A DNA stretch of 64,000 nucleotides from Leuctra nigra (Eukaryota > Arthropoda > Insecta > Plecoptera > Leuctridae). The notes below the pieces were generated by a model. It was not told the origin of the DNA and searched no databases. It saw only the letters and a program-made list of their open reading frames with translations. A program made the translations under genes and the position numbers. Numbering within the stretch: the first letter of the stretch is position 1; each line of letters begins with the position of its first letter. Below, piece after piece: positions 42,860-54,940 of this stretch. The DNA is taken from contig OW203768.1 in assembly GCA_934045905.1 (NCBI GenBank), forward strand, positions 31,153,060-31,217,059. The letters are read 5' to 3'.

Positions 42860-44898
42860 CTGTGACAAACAAGTGTGTACATGTTAGAGACCTGTTGCAT
42901 GGGGACTTGAGGTCGGAGTTGAAGTTGAACTCTCGGAGTTGGTTGTGCACGAACTTGCGGATATTCCACGGCAGGTCGTTGTGTCTGTGACAAACAAGTG
43001 TGTACATGTTAGAGACCTGTTGCATGGGGACTTGAGGTCGGAGTTGAAGTTGAACTCTCGGAGTTGGTTGTGCACGAACTTGCGGATGTTCCACGGCAGG
43101 TCGTTGTGTCTGTGACAAACAAGTGTGTACATGTTAGAGACCTGTTGCATGGGGACTTGAGGTCGGAGTTGAAGTTGAACTCTCGGAGTTGGTTGTGCAC
43201 GAACTTGCGGATGTTCCACGGCAGGTCGTTGTGTCTGTGACAAACAAGTGTGTACATGTTAGGACCTGTTGCATGGGGACTTGAGGTCGGAGTTGAAGTT
43301 GAACTCTCGGAGTTGGTTGTGCACGAACTTGCGGATGTTCCACGGCAGGTCGTTGTGTCTGTGACAAACAAGTGTGTACATGTTAGAGACCTGTTGCATG
43401 GGGACTTGAGGTCGGAGTTGAAGTTGAAATCTCGGAGTTGGTTGTGCACGAACTTGCGGATGTTCCACGGCAGGTCGTTGTGTCTGTGACAAACAAGTGT
43501 GTACATAATAGAGACCTGTTGAATGGGGACTTGAGGTCGGAGTTGAAGTTGAACTCTCGGAGTTGGTTGTGCACGAACTTGCGGATATTCCACGGCAGGT
43601 CGTTGTGTCTGTGACAAACAAGTGTGTACATGTTAGGACCTGTTGCATGAGGACTTGAGGTCGGAGTTGAAGTTGAACTCTCGGAGTTGGTTGTGCACGA
43701 ACTTGCGGATGTTCCACGGCAGGTCGTTGTGTCTGTGACAAACAAGTGTGTACATGTTAGAGACCTGTTGAATGGGGACTTGAGGTCGGAGTTGAAGTTG
43801 AACTCTCGGAGTTGGTTGTGCACGAACTTGCGGATGTTCCACGGCAGGTCGTTGTGTCTGTGACAAACAAGTGTGTACATGTTAGAGACCTGTTGCATGG
43901 GGACTTGAGGTCGGAGTTGAAGTTGAACTCTCGGAGTTGGTTGTGCACGAACTTGCGGATATTCCACGGCAGGTCGTTGTGTCTGTGACAAACAAGTGTG
44001 TACATGTTAGAGACCTGTTGCATGGGGACTTGAGGTCGGAGTTGAAGTTGAACTCTCGGAGTTGGTTGTGCACGAACTTGCGGATATTCCACGGCAGGTC
44101 GTTGTGTCTGTGACAAACAAGTGTGTACATGTTAGGACCTGTTGCATGGGGACTTGAGGTCGGAGTTGAAGTTGAACTCTCGGAGTTGGTTGTGCACGAA
44201 CTTGCGGATGTTCCACGGCAGGTCGTTGTGTCTGTGACAAACAAGTGTGTACATGTTAGAGACCTGTTGAATGGGGACTTGAGGTCGGAGTTGAAGTTGA
44301 ACTCTCGGAGTTGGTTGTGCACGAACTTGCGGATGATCCACGGCAGGTCGTTGTGTCTGTGACAAACAAGTGTGTACATGTTAGAGACCTGTTGCATGGG
44401 GACTTGAGGTCGGAGTTGAAGTTGAACTCTCGGAGTTGGTTGTGCACGAACTTGCGGATGTTCCACGGCAGGTCGTTGTGTCTGTGACAAACAAGTGTGT
44501 ACATGTTAGAGACCTGTTGAATGGGGACTTGAGGTCGGAGTTGAAGTTGAACTCTCGGAGTTGGTTGTGCACGAACTTGCGGATATTCCACGGCAGGTCG
44601 TTGTGTCTGTGACAAACAAGTGTGTACATGTTAGAGACCTGTTGCATGGGGACTTGAGGTCGGAGTTGAAGTTGAACTCTCGGAGTTGGTTGTGCACGAA
44701 CTTGCGGATGTTCCACGGCAGGTCGTTGTGTATGTGACAAACAAGTGTGTACATGTTAGAGACCTGTTGAATGGGGACTTGAGGTCGGAGTTGAAGTTGA
44801 ACTCTCGGAGTTGGTTGTGCACGAACTTGCGGATGTTCCACGGCAGGTCGTTGTGTCTGTGACAAACAAGTGTGTACATGTTAGAGACCTGTTGCATG
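42778..44898 (-). repeat. 125-bp x 17 array of a partial coding exon with 3' splice site
   Basis: Each unit holds, on the gene strand, about 43 nt of intron ending TTTGTCACAG and then the first 82 nt of dipeptidase exon A ([10 protein letters not shown] to DLKS). The unit at the 42778 end is the real exon. Most units are 125 bp; a few are 123 bp because TTAGAGACC is TTAGGACC. Unit variants (GCATGGGG or GAATGGGG) alternate near the far end, suggesting a 250-bp higher-order repeat. The many overlapping open frames here are by-products of the array. Confidence 0.95.
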
Positions 44899-45734
44899 GC
44901 ATTCTGGGTAGAACGCGATTGCCGGAATTTATACCCGGTCTTCTTGAGGACAAGGAGATTGTATCTTTAAAAAAAGAATAAAAAGCAAAGTTGGAGGAAG
45001 CGACTATAACACTTTAACCTTCTTAGTTTCAAATTTGTTATAATATGCTAGTTTTGGGTTTGTAAAAGAGGACACATTTTAAGTCTAGGTGGGTTTTACC
45101 TCAGTTGAGAGATACATTCTAGAGGTTCTCTATTTAAAGGCCTCCCCCTTCCATCATACCGATCATACCCTTTCATCGTCATAATAATAATCCAATAATC
45201 CAACAGAATAGAGCGAGTTTAAACAAAATTGATTTTAAATAAAGTTAGAAAATGCTGTTTTACTATATTACTTGTGTAGTCTTCTCAGTTTGTTGGTTTG
45301 TTCAATATGGTTCAATAGTTTGTTGTTTAGTTTGTTATAGTTCGTAGTTTGAAAGTTTGTGACAGTTTCATAACCTATTTTCATATTTTGATATCTATTG
45401 AAAACTGTAAAAATTTTCCTGGAAATGTAGCCCAGTTCAAATACTAATTTGTAATACCCATAAGTTTAATCAAAAGAATATTCGTCCAAAAAAATATTGA
45501 ACGACATTCTATAACGGTAATTAGTTGAAGAATTAAAAAAAACATCTTCAAACAATATCTTATTACTTCAAACAAAGATAACCGCAATTATTTATTAATA
45601 TTTTCTTGGAAGATACAACACCCTGTGTTGTATACATGGTGGTATATAGTTGTTGTATATAATAATCTTTATTGAAATAAAAGATTCTGCCTTACGATAA
45701 AGGTTCAGAATAATTATCAAGTTTGTTTGTTTGT
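44899..45734. other. Upstream of dipeptidase exon A; nothing recognised
   Basis: AT-rich. I searched on the minus strand for an exon ending in a DG codon pair that would precede HNDLPW and found none convincing. Confidence 0.4.
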
Positions 45735-46150
45735 GCTTTTGTAGGCAATGCTCCGGCTTAGCCGTTCAACCGATCGATCTGAAATGTTGATTACACACTA
45801 ATTTCATATGAGCTGTCCCTGGTACTATTTTTGAACGAGATCCAGTAATATATATATATTTTTAAAATTAAAGGCCCTTTGACCTTAAAACTTTGCATGG
45901 TCACTGGGACCAACATTATCTGTATTTTTGAAACTTTTCAGACAAATCCGTCATTCCAAAAGTTATTGACATTTTACGGACATTTTGAGTGTTGGCTGTT
46001 AAAATTTCTTGAAGGTATAATTTAAATATTTTATCACATCTACTTCGACGCTTCAGTTCCAAGGTCTTTAGAGCAGAAACTTGCAAACACATATGATTGC
46101 GCATGCAATACGAAGGCTCAACGCAATACAGAGAGCGTTTTCTTAGTTGT
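45735..46150 (-). repeat. Interspersed repeat family Q, reversed copy
   Basis: Carries the reverse of phrases found at 58.5 and 61.0 kb, such as CCGTTCAACCGATCGATCTG, TTTTACGGACATTTTGAGTG and GCAATACAGAGAGCGTTTTC. Confidence 0.6.
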
Positions 46151-46689
46151 TTACTGTTTTTTTTTACCAGTCGTGGAGAAACAGATTTGGTAAACATTGA
46201 CGCCCCTCCTGCTTTTCCACCTCTCACGAAAAAAAAGTACTCGATGGACAAATGGACCAATGGTGATGGGAGGAGTCAATGTAGCATAATAGTTTTCTTT
46301 ACTCACACTAGAGCAGCACTGTCCATATAGTGGGAGAGGGAGCCAATCAAACGTGTGGGGGAAAGACAGTTGAATTTCAAAATGGATCCATTTGCTTTCC
46401 ATTAGCATTAGCTAAGCAGCTGTCACAGCCTTCTTGACGGACACGGCCCACATCCTTCTGTCATCTGTTTTATTCGTGACGTCACATAGCAAGATAATGA
46501 CTAGTGGTCCATTGAGTTTAAAAAAAAAGCTCCCCACTGTCTACTATCTATCTGTCGTCGCCTCCGCATGGTGGCGCCTCTGGTGAGAGACTGTAGAAGT
46601 GCTAATGAATATGAGCTCGGTATTCGCACCGCAGACCACACATTGAACACATATCACATCGCAACGACTGAGGATTGATTTCACAACCG

Positions 46690-49566
46690 AGTGGCAGGTC
46701 AACTCCACGCGATGTTTGGACAGATAACATGTGGTTGTTATGGTAACCTCAGAGCGCGCTAAATCTCGACTACATTCCTGACTCGTGGTTTAGAGCGTGG
46801 CAAAGCTCAGTGGCAGGTCACCTCCACGCGATGTTTGGACAGATAACATGTGGTTGTTATGGTAACCTCAGAGCGCGCTAAATCCTCGACTACATTCCTG
46901 ACTCGTGGTTTAGAGCGTGGCAAAGCTCAGTGGCAGATCACCTCCACGCGATGTTTGGACAGATAACATGTGGTTGTTATGGTAACATCAGAGCGCGCTA
47001 AATCCTCGACTTCATTCCTGACTCGTGGTTTAGAGCGTGGCAAAGCTCAGTGGCAGGTCACCTCCACGCGATGTTTGGACAGATAACATGTGGTTGTTAT
47101 GGTAACCTCAGAGCGCGCTAAATCCTCGACTACATTCCTGACTCGTGGTTTAGAGCGTGGCAAAGCTCAGTGGCAGGTCACCTCCACGCGATGTTTGGAC
47201 AGATAACATGTGGTTGTTATGGTAACCTCAGAGCGCGCTAAATCCTCGACTACATTCCTGACTCGTGGTTTAGAGCGTGGCAAAGCTCAGTGGCAGGTCA
47301 CCTCCACGCGATGTTTGGACAGATAACATGTGGTTGTTATGGTAACCTCAGAGCGCGCTAAATCCTCGACTACATTCCTGACTCGTGGTTTAGAGCGTGG
47401 CAAAGCTCAGTGGCAGGTCACCTCCACGCATGTTTGGACAGATAACATGTGGTTGTTATGGTAACATCAGAGCGCGCTAAATCCTCGACTACATTCCTGA
47501 CTCGTGGTTTAGAGCGTGGCAAAGCTCAGTGGCAGGTCACTTCCACGCGATGTTTGGACAGATAACATGTAGTTGTTATGGTAACCTCAGAGCGCACTAA
47601 ATCCTTGACTACATTCCTGACTCGTGGTTTAGAGCGTGGCAAAGCTCAGTGGCAGGTCACCTCCACGCGATGTTTGGACAGATAACATGTGGTTGTTATG
47701 GTAACCTCAGAGCGCGCTAAATCCTCGACTACATTCCTGACTCGTGGTTTAGAGCGTGGCAAAGCTCAGTGGCAGGTCACCTCCACGCGATGTTTGGACA
47801 GATAACATGTGGTTGTTATGGTAACATCAGAGCGCGCTAAATCCTCGACTACATTCCTGACTCGTGGTTTAGAGCGTGGCAAAGCTCAGTGGCAGGTCAC
47901 TTCCACGCGATGTTTGGACAGATAACATGTGGTTGTTATGGTAACCTCAGAGCGCACTAAATCCTCGACTACATTCCTGACTCGTGGTTTAGAGCGTGGC
48001 AAAGCTCAGTGGCAGGTCACCTCCACGCGATGTTTGGACAGATAACATGTGGTTGTTATGGTAACCTCAGAGCGCACTAAATCCTCGACTACATTCCTGA
48101 CTCGTGGTTTAGAGCGTGGCAAAGCTCAGTGGCAGGTCACCTCCACGCGATGTTTGGACAGATAACATGTGGTTGTTATGGTAACCTCAGAGCGCGCTAA
48201 ATCCTCGACTACATTCCTGACTCGTGGTTTAGAGCGTGGCAAAGCTCAGTGGCAGGTCACCTCCACGCGATGTTTGGACAGATAACATGTGGTTGTTATG
48301 GTAACCTCAGAGCGCGCTAAATCCTCGACTACATTCCTGACTCGTGGTTTAGAGCGTGGCAAAACTCAGTGGCAGGTCACCTCCACGCGATGTTTGGACA
48401 GATAACATGTGGTTGTTATGGTAACATCAGAGCGCGCTAAATCCTCGACTACATTCCTGACTCGTGGTTTAGAGTGTGGCAAAGCTCAGTGGCAGGTCAC
48501 CTCCACGCGATGTTTGGACAGATAACATGTGGTTGTTATGGTAACATCAGAGCGCGCTAAATCCTCGACTACATTCCTGACTCGTGGTTTAGAGCGTGGC
48601 AAAGCTCAGTGGCAGGTCACCTCCACGCGATGTTTGGACAGATAACATGTGGTTGTTATGGTAACCTCAGAGCGCGCTAAATCCTCGACTACATTCCTGA
48701 CTCGTGGTTTAGAGCGTGGCAAAGCTCAGTGGCAGGTCACCTCCACGCGATGTTTGGACAGATAACATGTGGTTGTTATGGTAACATCAGAGCGCGCTAA
48801 ATCCTCGACTACATTCCTGACTCGTGGTTTAGAGTGTGGCAAAGCTCAGTGGCAGGTCACCTCCACGCGATGTTTGGACAGATAACATGTGGTTGTTATG
48901 GTAACCTCAGAGCGCGCTAAATCCTCGACTACATTCCTGACTCGTGGTTTAGAGCGTGGCAAAGCTCAGTGGCAGGTCACCTCCACGCGATGTTTGGACA
49001 GATAACATGTGGTTGTTATGGTAACCTCAGAGCGCGCTAAATCCTCGACTACATTCCTGACTCGTGGTTTAGAGCGTGGCAAAGCTCAGTGGCAGGTCAC
49101 CTCCACGCGATGTTTGGACAGATAACATGTGGTTGTTATGGTAACCTCAGAGCGCACTAAATCCTCGACTACATTCCTGACTCGTGGTTTAGAGCGTGGC
49201 AAAGCTCAGTGGCAGGTCACCTCCACGCGATGTTTGGACAGATAACATGTGGTTGTTTTGGTAACCTCAGAGCATGCTAAATCCTCGACTACATTCCTGA
49301 CTCGTGGTTTAGAGCGTGGCAAAGCTCAGTGGCAGGTCACCTCCACGCGATGTTTGGACAGATAACATGTGGTTGTTATGGTAACCTCAGAGCGCGCTAA
49401 ATCTCGACTACATTCCTGACTCGTGGTTTAGAGCGTGGCAAAGCTCAGTGGCAGGTCACCTCCACGCGATGTTTGGACAGATAAAATGTGGTTGTTATGG
49501 TAACATCAGAGCGCGCTAAATCCTCGACTACATTCCTGACTCGTGGCTTAGAGCGTGGCAAAGAGC
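46690..49566. repeat. 120-bp satellite, 24 copies
   Basis: Unit (one of 119 and the rest about 120 bp) includes CCACGCGATGTTTGGACAGA, TAACATGTGGTTGTTATGG, TAACCTCAGAGCGCGC and GACTCGTGGTTTAGAGCGTG. Copies differ by only a few substitutions, so the array is young or homogenised. Each unit contains GTTGTTATGGTAAC, similar to an RFX X-box. No long open frame runs through it. Confidence 0.97.
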
Positions 49567-49774
49567 GAGAGTGCTGTGAAAATCCTTTGTGAAAACACCA
49601 CTTAGATTCACTAATAATATTTAATTTAGTGGATAAAAGCAAAACTCATCGTCCTCTTGAACCTTCTGACTTGCACGCACAATTGGGAGGGTCAACATTG
49701 CATTTTTACGTCAGAGGGAAAAGGGCGGTAGTCCATTTTTCCGTTTTTGCGTTGTAAAATGATGTATTCAGGCT

Positions 49775-49930
49775 CTATCAATTACATTTTGACTAATATT
49801 GAAGTATTTTCTTACACAATGACTTCTGTCACCATTACAAATTTATGATTGGATGAAGGCAGAATTACTGGTACTCACCTCAAGAATCATTGAAATGGAC
49901 ATCGGGCCTTCTACCTCTGAGATACTGAAT
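49775..49930 (-). repeat. Interspersed repeat family R, reversed copy
   Basis: Reverse orientation of 16428-16680; it has the phrases GAAGTATTTTCTTACACAAT and GGGCCTTCTACCTCTGAGAT and no MITE. Confidence 0.65.
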
Positions 49931-49981
49931 TATAACACAAATCAATCTTACAGAGAAATTTGACGCAGCTGTAATATTTAC

Positions 49982-50180
49982 TTCTCCGGAAGCCCTGGTT
50001 CGATTCCCCTGCCGTATTTCTGATTGACGTTTCCGTGGTTTCGTTTAATAGAGAGGCAAATGATGGTAAGGTTCCATACTAATAGCCACGATCCCAAAGT
50101 CCATTTTTACTTATTCTTCATCATAATCTCAATCACCCGTAGTCATTAGTCTAAGTGCAGAACAGTGCGACGTTAAATAT
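49982..50180 (+). mobile_element. SINE, diverged copy
   Basis: B box TGGTTCGATTCCCC, the body GAGAGGCAAATGATGGTAAG and the 3' end CAGAACAGTGCGACGTTAAA match the SINE at 42.3 kb; the A-box part is lost. Confidence 0.75.
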
Positions 50181-53100
50181 GACTAAGCATTCTTCAATTG
50201 CTGAAAGCTCAATATTTATGTTTTCTCAGATTCATCGAGTCATTTGAGAGAGAGATGAGTGAAATATCGAAATGTTCTGTAAAAATATTCGAGTTTTTCT
50301 TTACAATAGACATTATTGTTCACACTTCTTGTTGTTTCTGATGCAATAGTATTGAGAAACTTATGATGCCGGATATACTTTCTGAATCGGGCTCAATGAC
50401 ATTCTGATATGAAATTGGCTCAAATCCATTACATTTTGAAATTCATCGCCATAAATTTTACAGTTCAATCCAAGTTTCCGAAGATCAGTTTTGTATTTTT
50501 CATTTCTTCTTAAATCAGTACACATTTACACAAGTTCTCAATAAGGTTTGATCAAATTATACAATAAAAAGCAGATTTATAAATAAAGTAGCTCATAAAG
50601 TGAATCCGTTTCCTAAAAGAATGGAACTGTATAAGAGAATGAGGAAAACCGGCACAAGACATAAAATAACAATTGATAGGAGTTGTAAAAACAGCAAAAG
50701 CAGGATTCTGCGTAATGTATGTCGGTACAATAGTAGCTACTGAATCATGGATTCATGGTTTAACTTGTTTAGCAATTTATGAACTTATGAAATCGTGTGT
50801 CATTTGTACTTGGCTAGGATACAACTTGTTGGGGATTAAAAATGTTGATAGAATACGTCTGTTTGACTCGGAGTAAATCTGTTCGAAATTACGAGTAATT
50901 TATACAAAATATCTTGATCACATTCCATCACCGAATGCGTTATCTTGTTCGACGCTCCAAACATTTTGTGAAAACAACGTAGGCATCATAAATATGGCAC
51001 AATATAAGTATCGAATGGCTGATCCATGGATACTTTTTTGTAAAAATGTTCACAATTCATAAATTTCTTTTTGCCTAGACATACCTACCTCGTACAGTGG
51101 ACTAATGATGGGTCTTTTGTGAAAATTAGGTTACAGTTTTTATATTTCACTAGTTTTCAAAAGTCCACTGTACGTTCAGTCGATTCTCATTGGTTGAGAT
51201 TTGTTGCCTTTATGCTGACTTCGACAATTGGCTGTAAAAGCATTTCCGAGGAAATTGAGCCCTTTTGTATGTATTCTATTCTGACCTAAGATGCGAGTTC
51301 CTAGGGCATGCCAAAGATAGGACGATAAGTTGTCCACCGTAAGCGTCACAAGCGTTTTGTGGGAAAGTGTTTCATCTTTATCCTGAAACTCTTTGGTTTC
51401 AGTATCTTTGGACTACACTCAGATGATTTTGTTGACAGCTTGACAGCTGACAGTTCAAACCTGTGTAGTTAAAAATTGTCGTTCTGAAGTAATTCCACGC
51501 CTAGTAAATAATCATGTAAAGTTCCATTGTTACCCTAAAATCATTGGAAATCATCAGTGTGGGTAGATACCTATTATTAACAAGGAAATGATGTGGTTAT
51601 TAGACGGAAACCGCAATTTTTCAAATTATTTCGAATGAAAGTCAACGCCACCTATAGTTGATTGACATTGCTTTTTCCCACAAAATGCACTGTGCTGCTA
51701 TCTGCTGGTTGTTTCACTTTGTACATGCCCTATCTTCTCAGTTTTTAGTCTGGATTAAATTTCTATTAGGAAAATACGTTATTAAACTTTCAAAAGCTAT
51801 AGTTTTATTAAGTTTACAATATTTCGCTCCATGCTCATCGAGCTGCCTCAGGTAATTACATAAAACATCCTCAATAATCTACCTAGATAGTATATGAAAG
51901 TTAATTTCCTAATATGTGAGTTTCCAGTTATTTAAAATCGTTATTTGTAAAATGTGCTAGAAATTACGTACACGCTATTTGCGTGTAAAAGTTAATCGAA
52001 TTCCAGCTTTAGCGATCTTTCAAAGGTTTTCAAACGTTAATTGAAACATATTTGTATTATTTTGATGACGTCATTCTCTGAAGCCCCTGGCTACAAGTTG
52101 AGACCGAGAACCCGTCTCTAATTATTTTATAATCAATTGCCCATCATTTGCAGATATTTTCCGAGCGACTCGTTCCATTGTCAAAAGCCGATTTGATTGT
52201 ATCAAATCAGTCCAGTGCACCCAAATGCTCTCTACTTTTAATTTCATTCCAGATTCGTTATCGATTTTGATTTTATTAATGTGATTTATGAGCGTATCTC
52301 CGCCAAGCACTTAATTCGAACATTAATTCCATCCAATATGGCGCTCGAGAAGATAACATCAGATAAATCAACTGGAAATAAAACTCCACTTCGTTCAGAA
52401 CACAGAAATATAAATGTATTGTGACAGGAGTTTTGTAAAGTAACATATTGCTTCTGAGCCCAAACGAAAAGCGATTAGATGCGTTATATTTGGTATGGTA
52501 AAGAACTGTTGTAACTTTCCATTCTCTTTACAACATTTTTTTTTATAAAGAAAGTTAATTTCATTTCAGTGAAAATGAGAATTAACGTTGATTTTATTCG
52601 ATTTGTTCTAAGGAGAAACGACGACATTTTAGACACCATTTAGAAATGCCATCTCATTATCCGATTGCAGAATCTTTTGTCTTTAGATAAGATTATCTTA
52701 CGTAATAAAACGGGTACGTTTACTCTGCTCCATCCACTTAACATGTTTAGGAGGAAGCTTAAAGACCTTATTCTGCACCATAAGGCATTATTAAAATAAG
52801 CAAACGTGCCCGGGCTAAGTCCCGGCAAAACGACAACACATGCTAGGATTTCACCTGCGCCATATGCAAGCAAGCAATTTCGTGACTGGAAATCCGATGC
52901 CCTTCCCGTACAAGATTCTAATTAAACAAATTAATTACTGTGTTTAGTTTTTAATCAGTGATGCGTAAATTTCAAGGTTCTAAACAGGGATTATTCGGCT
53001 ACTGTGAAAATGTGCTGTGCTTGATTTAAATTAGATAAAAACCCGGGAAAGTGGAAATGGCGTAGAAAAGGGATAATTAAACGTTCCGAATGAGGGGGGG

Positions 53101-53615
53101 GGGGTTATTTGATGAGGTTACCTTGTGCGCCGGCGAGGGGGATGGAAATGACGCCGATTATGTTCGATCAAAGCTGAACTCAGTCCTGGGTTTGATGCTG
53201 GCTTGACCAATTTGAGAGTCAGGGAACGATGTAGAGAACAACAGCTGTGTAAAATTGTCACAACATTTGAAAATCTAATCAAGTCTAATTTTGTATAATA
53301 TACGGTAATGCAAAATTAGAAGGTAAGTAGTTTTAATACCCATCTACTTGCATAACTATTAAAATAATTTAAAACAAATAGAAGAATATTTTTTTTCATA
53401 ACATTATAGTTCATGAAATATATGAAAACTAAAACTAATTTTCTTTTATAATTTCTTATACCTATAGTTCATGAAAAATATGAAATTTAATCTCTTCTTT
53501 CTTAAATTTTCTCAATACTATTATATGAAGAAATTGGGTTTAAAATTAACTCCCAGAGTTACAATCAAGCGGAATAAAAATGAACCTCCGGGCATTTATT
53601 TTCCGGAAAAAGGAA
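50181..53615. other. No gene or clear repeat recognised
   Basis: AT-rich sequence. The only marked features are a run of twelve G near 53091 and short open frames without motifs. A minus-strand IIGVISIPLAGAQ segment near 53115-53155 was considered and rejected. Confidence 0.4.
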
Positions 53616-54940
53616 CCCATAAAAAACACTCCGTGTAAAAATACCCGCCAAGTCTCTTCAACTATAAAAAAATAGAAGAAATCTAAAAATTCAACACTGA
53701 AAAGAAGTGATATCAAAAAATGAGCCAAGTCAAAACTTAATTTTAAAAACCAAAATATACTTGGCGCATCGTTTTTAAGGGCATTATAGGTATATTATAT
53801 ATATTTAGGTACATTTAATTTTTGGCATATGCTTCTATACTATTTATATACACGATGCGCCAAGTATATTTTGGTTTTTAAAATTAAGTTTTGACTTGGC
53901 TCATTTTTTGATATCACTTCTTTTCAGTGTTGAATTTTTAGATTTCTTCTATTTTTTTATAGTTGAAGAGACTTGGCGGGTATTTTTTTTATGGGGATAT
54001 CACTTATTTTTTTAGTTTATTTACACAACTTGTAACACACATCGGAGCAACAATGACCAATTACTTTTAAAAAATACGCCATTTCCGAATTGGTTAATAC
54101 GAAAAATTGTGTTTGGTGCTCAATATACCTAAGCTTAAAGTGATATTCCATGAAGAATTGCGCAAGCTTCGTTACAATCAGTCCAGCCGTTTTCGAGATA
54201 TGGTATCACTTCCGGTTTTCAAAATGGCGACTAAAATTACTGCCACATAGAATTCATTTCTATAAATGTTATGTATCATTATAAGCCTTCTGAATATGTA
54301 GTTATTGTAGTAAGAGGTCATTTAAATCTAGTTCTTCATTTTCATGACGTCATTTCCGGTTTCGGTAATAGTACATCTCTACTTTAACTATTGATATTCC
54401 ATATAGATGACCATCTGAATCATTTGGCGCTGGTTTAATTCCTAACGGTCTAGCTGTTTTCGAGATAATACGTCACTTCCGGTTTCAAAATGGCGGCTTC
54501 CTGTTGGTTTTATAAAAAGGCACCTTAGACGCCAAAAGTGCACATGTGGTGAAAATTTCAGATCGATCGGCTCAGCCGTTTAGGCTGTGGCGGTGATTGC
54601 GGTGTTTCCTGATATCATCATCATCATCATCATCAGATCAAGATAGGTTTTAAAAGGGGTGTAATTTCACGTTTTTCACGGCCCTCTAGCTCGCAAACGG
54701 CATAACATATTGTTCCCTAATTTGGTATATGTAGTGGGGTGGGCCATAGCTCGAAATTAAGATATATCGCAACAATGTGAGATTTTCTAATTTTAAGATC
54801 CAGTAGGCCGAAAATGCCGTGTTGTTGCTTACAGTAAAAGTGGTTGGTCTGCTCCTCAGTTTATTATGCATATACGGTATGTTAAGTGAGTGTGAGTGTA
54901 CGGTACGACTTGGCTGGGTGGAGCGACCGCTCCACTAGAT
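53616..54940 (+). mobile_element. Hairpin-ended foldback element, copy 5 (compact, complete-looking)
   Basis: Foldback unit 53616-54000, modules with decayed or intact TGACGTCA, the block TTTATAAAAAGGCACCTTAG, the palindromic CAGCCGTTTAGGCTG, an ATC microsatellite (about 54612-54636), the shared terminal block and the hairpin GTGGAGCGACCGCTCCAC (54918-54935) plus CTAGAT. It is the clearest reference copy for the family. It has no protein-coding capacity. Confidence 0.8.

Noticed and set aside
42683..44953. Many overlapping minus-strand open frames of 60-202 codons ([10 protein letters not shown]..., [10 protein letters not shown]...)
   Set aside because: They are three-frame readings of the 125-bp exon-edge array, not separate proteins; only the first 157 nt at 42703-42859 is a supported exon.
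53101..53170. Minus-strand IIGVISIPLAGAQ followed by a good donor (GTAACC), considered as a dipeptidase signal-peptide exon
   Set aside because: No ATG in frame, a TGA just upstream with no acceptor between, and the end phase does not match the split Gly needed before HNDLPW.
53335..53352. Minus-strand VDG before GTATTA as a possible exon preceding exon A
   Set aside because: Phase fits, but the sequence upstream is AT-rich with no signal-peptide or family motif and the donor is weak; likely chance.
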